Under the pieces are notes generated by a model, which saw nothing but the letters and a program-made list of their open reading frames with translations, did not search any database and was not told the origin of the DNA. Made by a program: the position numbers and the translations under genes. Below are positions 55,500 through 64,000 of a stretch of 64,000 nucleotides of DNA, one piece after another. The first letter of the stretch is position 1. Every line of letters starts with the position of its first letter. This stretch comes from Escarpia spicata (Eukaryota; Annelida; Polychaeta; Sabellida; Siboglinidae). The stretch covers positions 52,858,619-52,922,618 of the forward strand of contig OZ023205.1 of the NCBI GenBank assembly GCA_963995525.1, read 5' to 3'.

Positions 55500-55870
55500 A
55501 AACAAGAGGCACGAATTTAAGCAGTATTGATATTTAGTTCACTGGCTATCCGTCAGGGGGAGTTATTTGTTCTTCTTTTTCAGTTCGTAACATTTCCACC
55601 AAAGGGCGCCAATTTTTATAAATAAGACGCACCAATTTAGGCAGGACCCATATTTAGTTCACGACTTATTCGCCAGGTGTGGGCTTTGTAGTTCCTCATC
55701 TATCCGTCAGTGGGCGCCATTAGACAAAAATAAGACGCACAGATTTGGGCAGTACTGAACTTTGGTCTAGATATGTAGTTAATCAAATGTAGTTTGTGAG
55801 CTATCCGCAGGTGGCGCTGTTTGACCTTGACCTATATATTTGACCTTGCCTTTGCTCTTGCTCCGCGCCG
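55500..55870 (-). repeat. Dispersed ~100-bp-unit satellite, copy 2 (inverted)
   Basis: Reverse complement of 47096-47436, including AATTGGCGCC, the CCTAAATTGGTGCGTCTTAT unit and a TATATAGGTCAAGGTCAA end. Four or so degenerate units. Confidence 0.8.
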
Positions 55871-56640
55871 CGCCAGCCAGCATCCCCGCTAAGAGACCGC
55901 ACATACTACTGATACGTATTGAACATTTTAAGTATGCTAATGAAAAACTTCATGTTTATATGTCACTGCTATTCAGCAGCTTGTTAATTCGTGGGCTTTT
56001 ACATGACTTTACGATGGTCACAATAACAGCTCCAATAATTAAAACAAAGTTGGTGATTTGTCTGATAACAATAACTACATACCTATTGTCCTTGCAACAA
56101 TTGCTTGTAAATTATCAGAATCTTTAATATTATCAAGAGCTACCATTTTCTTCACAACGTGTGCCAACCAATTTTGGTTTAAAAAGCATCACTCTCACTC
56201 TCAATAATCGTCCGTTACATCACACTATTAAATGCAAATATATGGGTCATATAATTAATAATAATCTTACTGACGATGACGACATTGCTAGAAAGAAAGG
56301 ATGCATATATGCTCAGGCCAACGACTTAGCACGAAAATTTCCCCATTTCACTCTTACTGTGGTACTATGTACAGCTCAAGTTAAAAAAAAAAAGAGTTTG
56401 AAAGGTATTACTGTTGCATATAATAAAAGTTTTAGAATGTTACATAATTCAACTTCAATGTCATCACGCTGTAGTGCAAGTGTAATGTTTGCTACAAACT
56501 GTGTTATTTTGTAATGAACGTATGCATCAATCCATATAGACCTTATTATGTCCTCTTCAACAGTTTGAAAATCCACTTTTTGTTAATTATTTTTATACTG
56601 ATACACATTTTAGAAGTCCTATGTTTAAATACTGGACTAC
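55871..56640 (+). pseudogene. LINE reverse-transcriptase fragments with internal deletion
   Basis: Plus frames give 'TPIIKNKTGDLSDNNNY' (about 56030-56075), 'ANQFWFKKHHS' (about 56164), then directly the C-terminal 'CKYMGHIINNNLTDDDDIA', 'YAQANDLARKF' and 'CSASVMFATNCV'. The catalytic middle is missing. Frameshifts are frequent. Confidence 0.7.
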
Positions 56641-56700
56641 CTAATCGTATACTTAAAGTTGACTGCACATTTTATATATATTTTTATTAACCATCTATTT

Positions 56701-57209
<509 letters not shown>

Positions 57210-57517
57210 ATACAATCAAACGAAGCAATAACGACCCAAGTACTTGTGCTAAATACAGTAAATAGCTGTGCAATCCTAGAGCAAGCTAAGGTAAATATTA
57301 AAGTAATATACGTTTTCCCGCTGCAACTTTCAAATGTATTTTTTTCAGGAAACGTGACAAATATTGATTGTTTTTTTCAGTGTTCCTTGATTTCGTTGTA
57401 TGTCTTCTCAAACAATCCTTTCGCAGAAGGCAACATAAGCTCGCCTGATTGTGGAGATGAAGTTTCTCCATATTCCTAAACATCTCAGATAAGTCCACTT
57501 CTGCTACGTTAATGTCG

Positions 57518-63406
<5,889 letters not shown>

Positions 63407-64000
63407 CTACAAACATAAGTAGAAACATTGATAATAAAAGCACCAATGCAAAAACAACTCCAATGATGTCTTTAAAATGTCGCAAACAATAGCATTAGAA
63501 ACAGCATCAGTCCCATTAATACCAAGGCAAATACTTCTTCTTCTTCTTCTTCTTCTCTTCTTCCCGCGTATATCTACACCCTGGATGCGCTGTGGTGTAG
63601 CCACTCGAGGATCGTCAGGTCCAACTCTGCGATGCCAGTTTGGAGTACTGCAGAGGTTGATTGTGTGGACTGCTGAATACACACCGCATTCACATGCAGC
63701 ACTTCCACGCAGTCGCGAACTGCACAGTACTATCGCTATGCAACCGAAACAACTTTAGTAACGGTAACACAACATCATCAGATGCAACTAAGCGTTCGTC
63801 GTATAATTTTGCAAACTCCCAAGAAAAGTGAAATCTATAATATCAATTATTACAAAACAGTTCGTTCTATGTTTGTATGTGCAAACACATCTCCGTCAAT
63901 GTTGCAAGTATCGGGCTGACATTTTGCGTGTGATCTATAGTAGATTTAGACATTTTCTAAATTCATCCGGGGGTGGAGAACTTAGGGGGTTCAACATTTC
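63407..64000. other. Intron/5' part of the acyl-CoA synthetase gene, no exon found
   Basis: A CTT repeat lies at 63535-63557. The stretch 63560-63740 is GC-richer and, on the minus strand, open for about 90 codons, but has no domain or splice match to the ligase. It may be a dispersed repeat. Confidence 0.35.

Overview
This is animal nuclear DNA. Genes are split by introns with GT/AG borders. The window also holds degenerate LINEs of several clades, Ty3/gypsy elements, Tc1 and hAT transposons, tRNA-derived SINEs, minisatellites and very long (AG)n, (AC)n and (TA)n tracts. Small secreted galaxin-like proteins, PHD/esterase CR1 elements and a P2X7-tail domain gene suggest an aquatic invertebrate such as a lophotrochozoan or lancelet. 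The species cannot be fixed from sequence alone.

Left part (1-37 kb). A 1.6-kb palindrome carrying tRNA-like heads opens the window, followed by LINE debris. The main content is four small galaxin-like genes: two on + (10.8-12.1 and 15.8-17.3 kb) and two on - (28.2-26.0 and 36.8-31.7 kb). I assembled them by hand from TATA boxes, splice sites and matching phases. All share one plan: a short leader exon ending in AT, a signal-peptide exon that begins with the G completing ATG, a phase-1 intron, then an exon with CC-paired cysteine repeats. A chimeric Ty3/gypsy element and a second gypsy lie between the pairs. A Tc1 element sits in intron 2 of the third gene and a nearly intact CR1 LINE in intron 1 of the fourth.

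Middle part (37-47 kb). More LINE fragments occur here, plus a three-exon gene for a P2X7 C-terminal-like Cys domain. It is split by a CR1 LINE and by a hAT element nested in a smaller MITE, and is frameshifted by a 7-bp duplication.

Right part (47-64 kb). Complex minisatellites, a third gypsy remnant, a SINE that ends an unknown Cys/His ORF, and three short minus-strand ORFs (one a SERTA-domain protein) sharing a promoter block. Inverted copies of one satellite family flank this segment. From 57.5 to 63.4 kb lie seven exons of a 4-coumarate-CoA ligase/luciferase-type acyl-CoA synthetase, whose 5' exons are outside the window.

Most remaining sequence is non-coding or simple repeat. Exon models rest on reading splice signals and frames by eye, with no transcript support.
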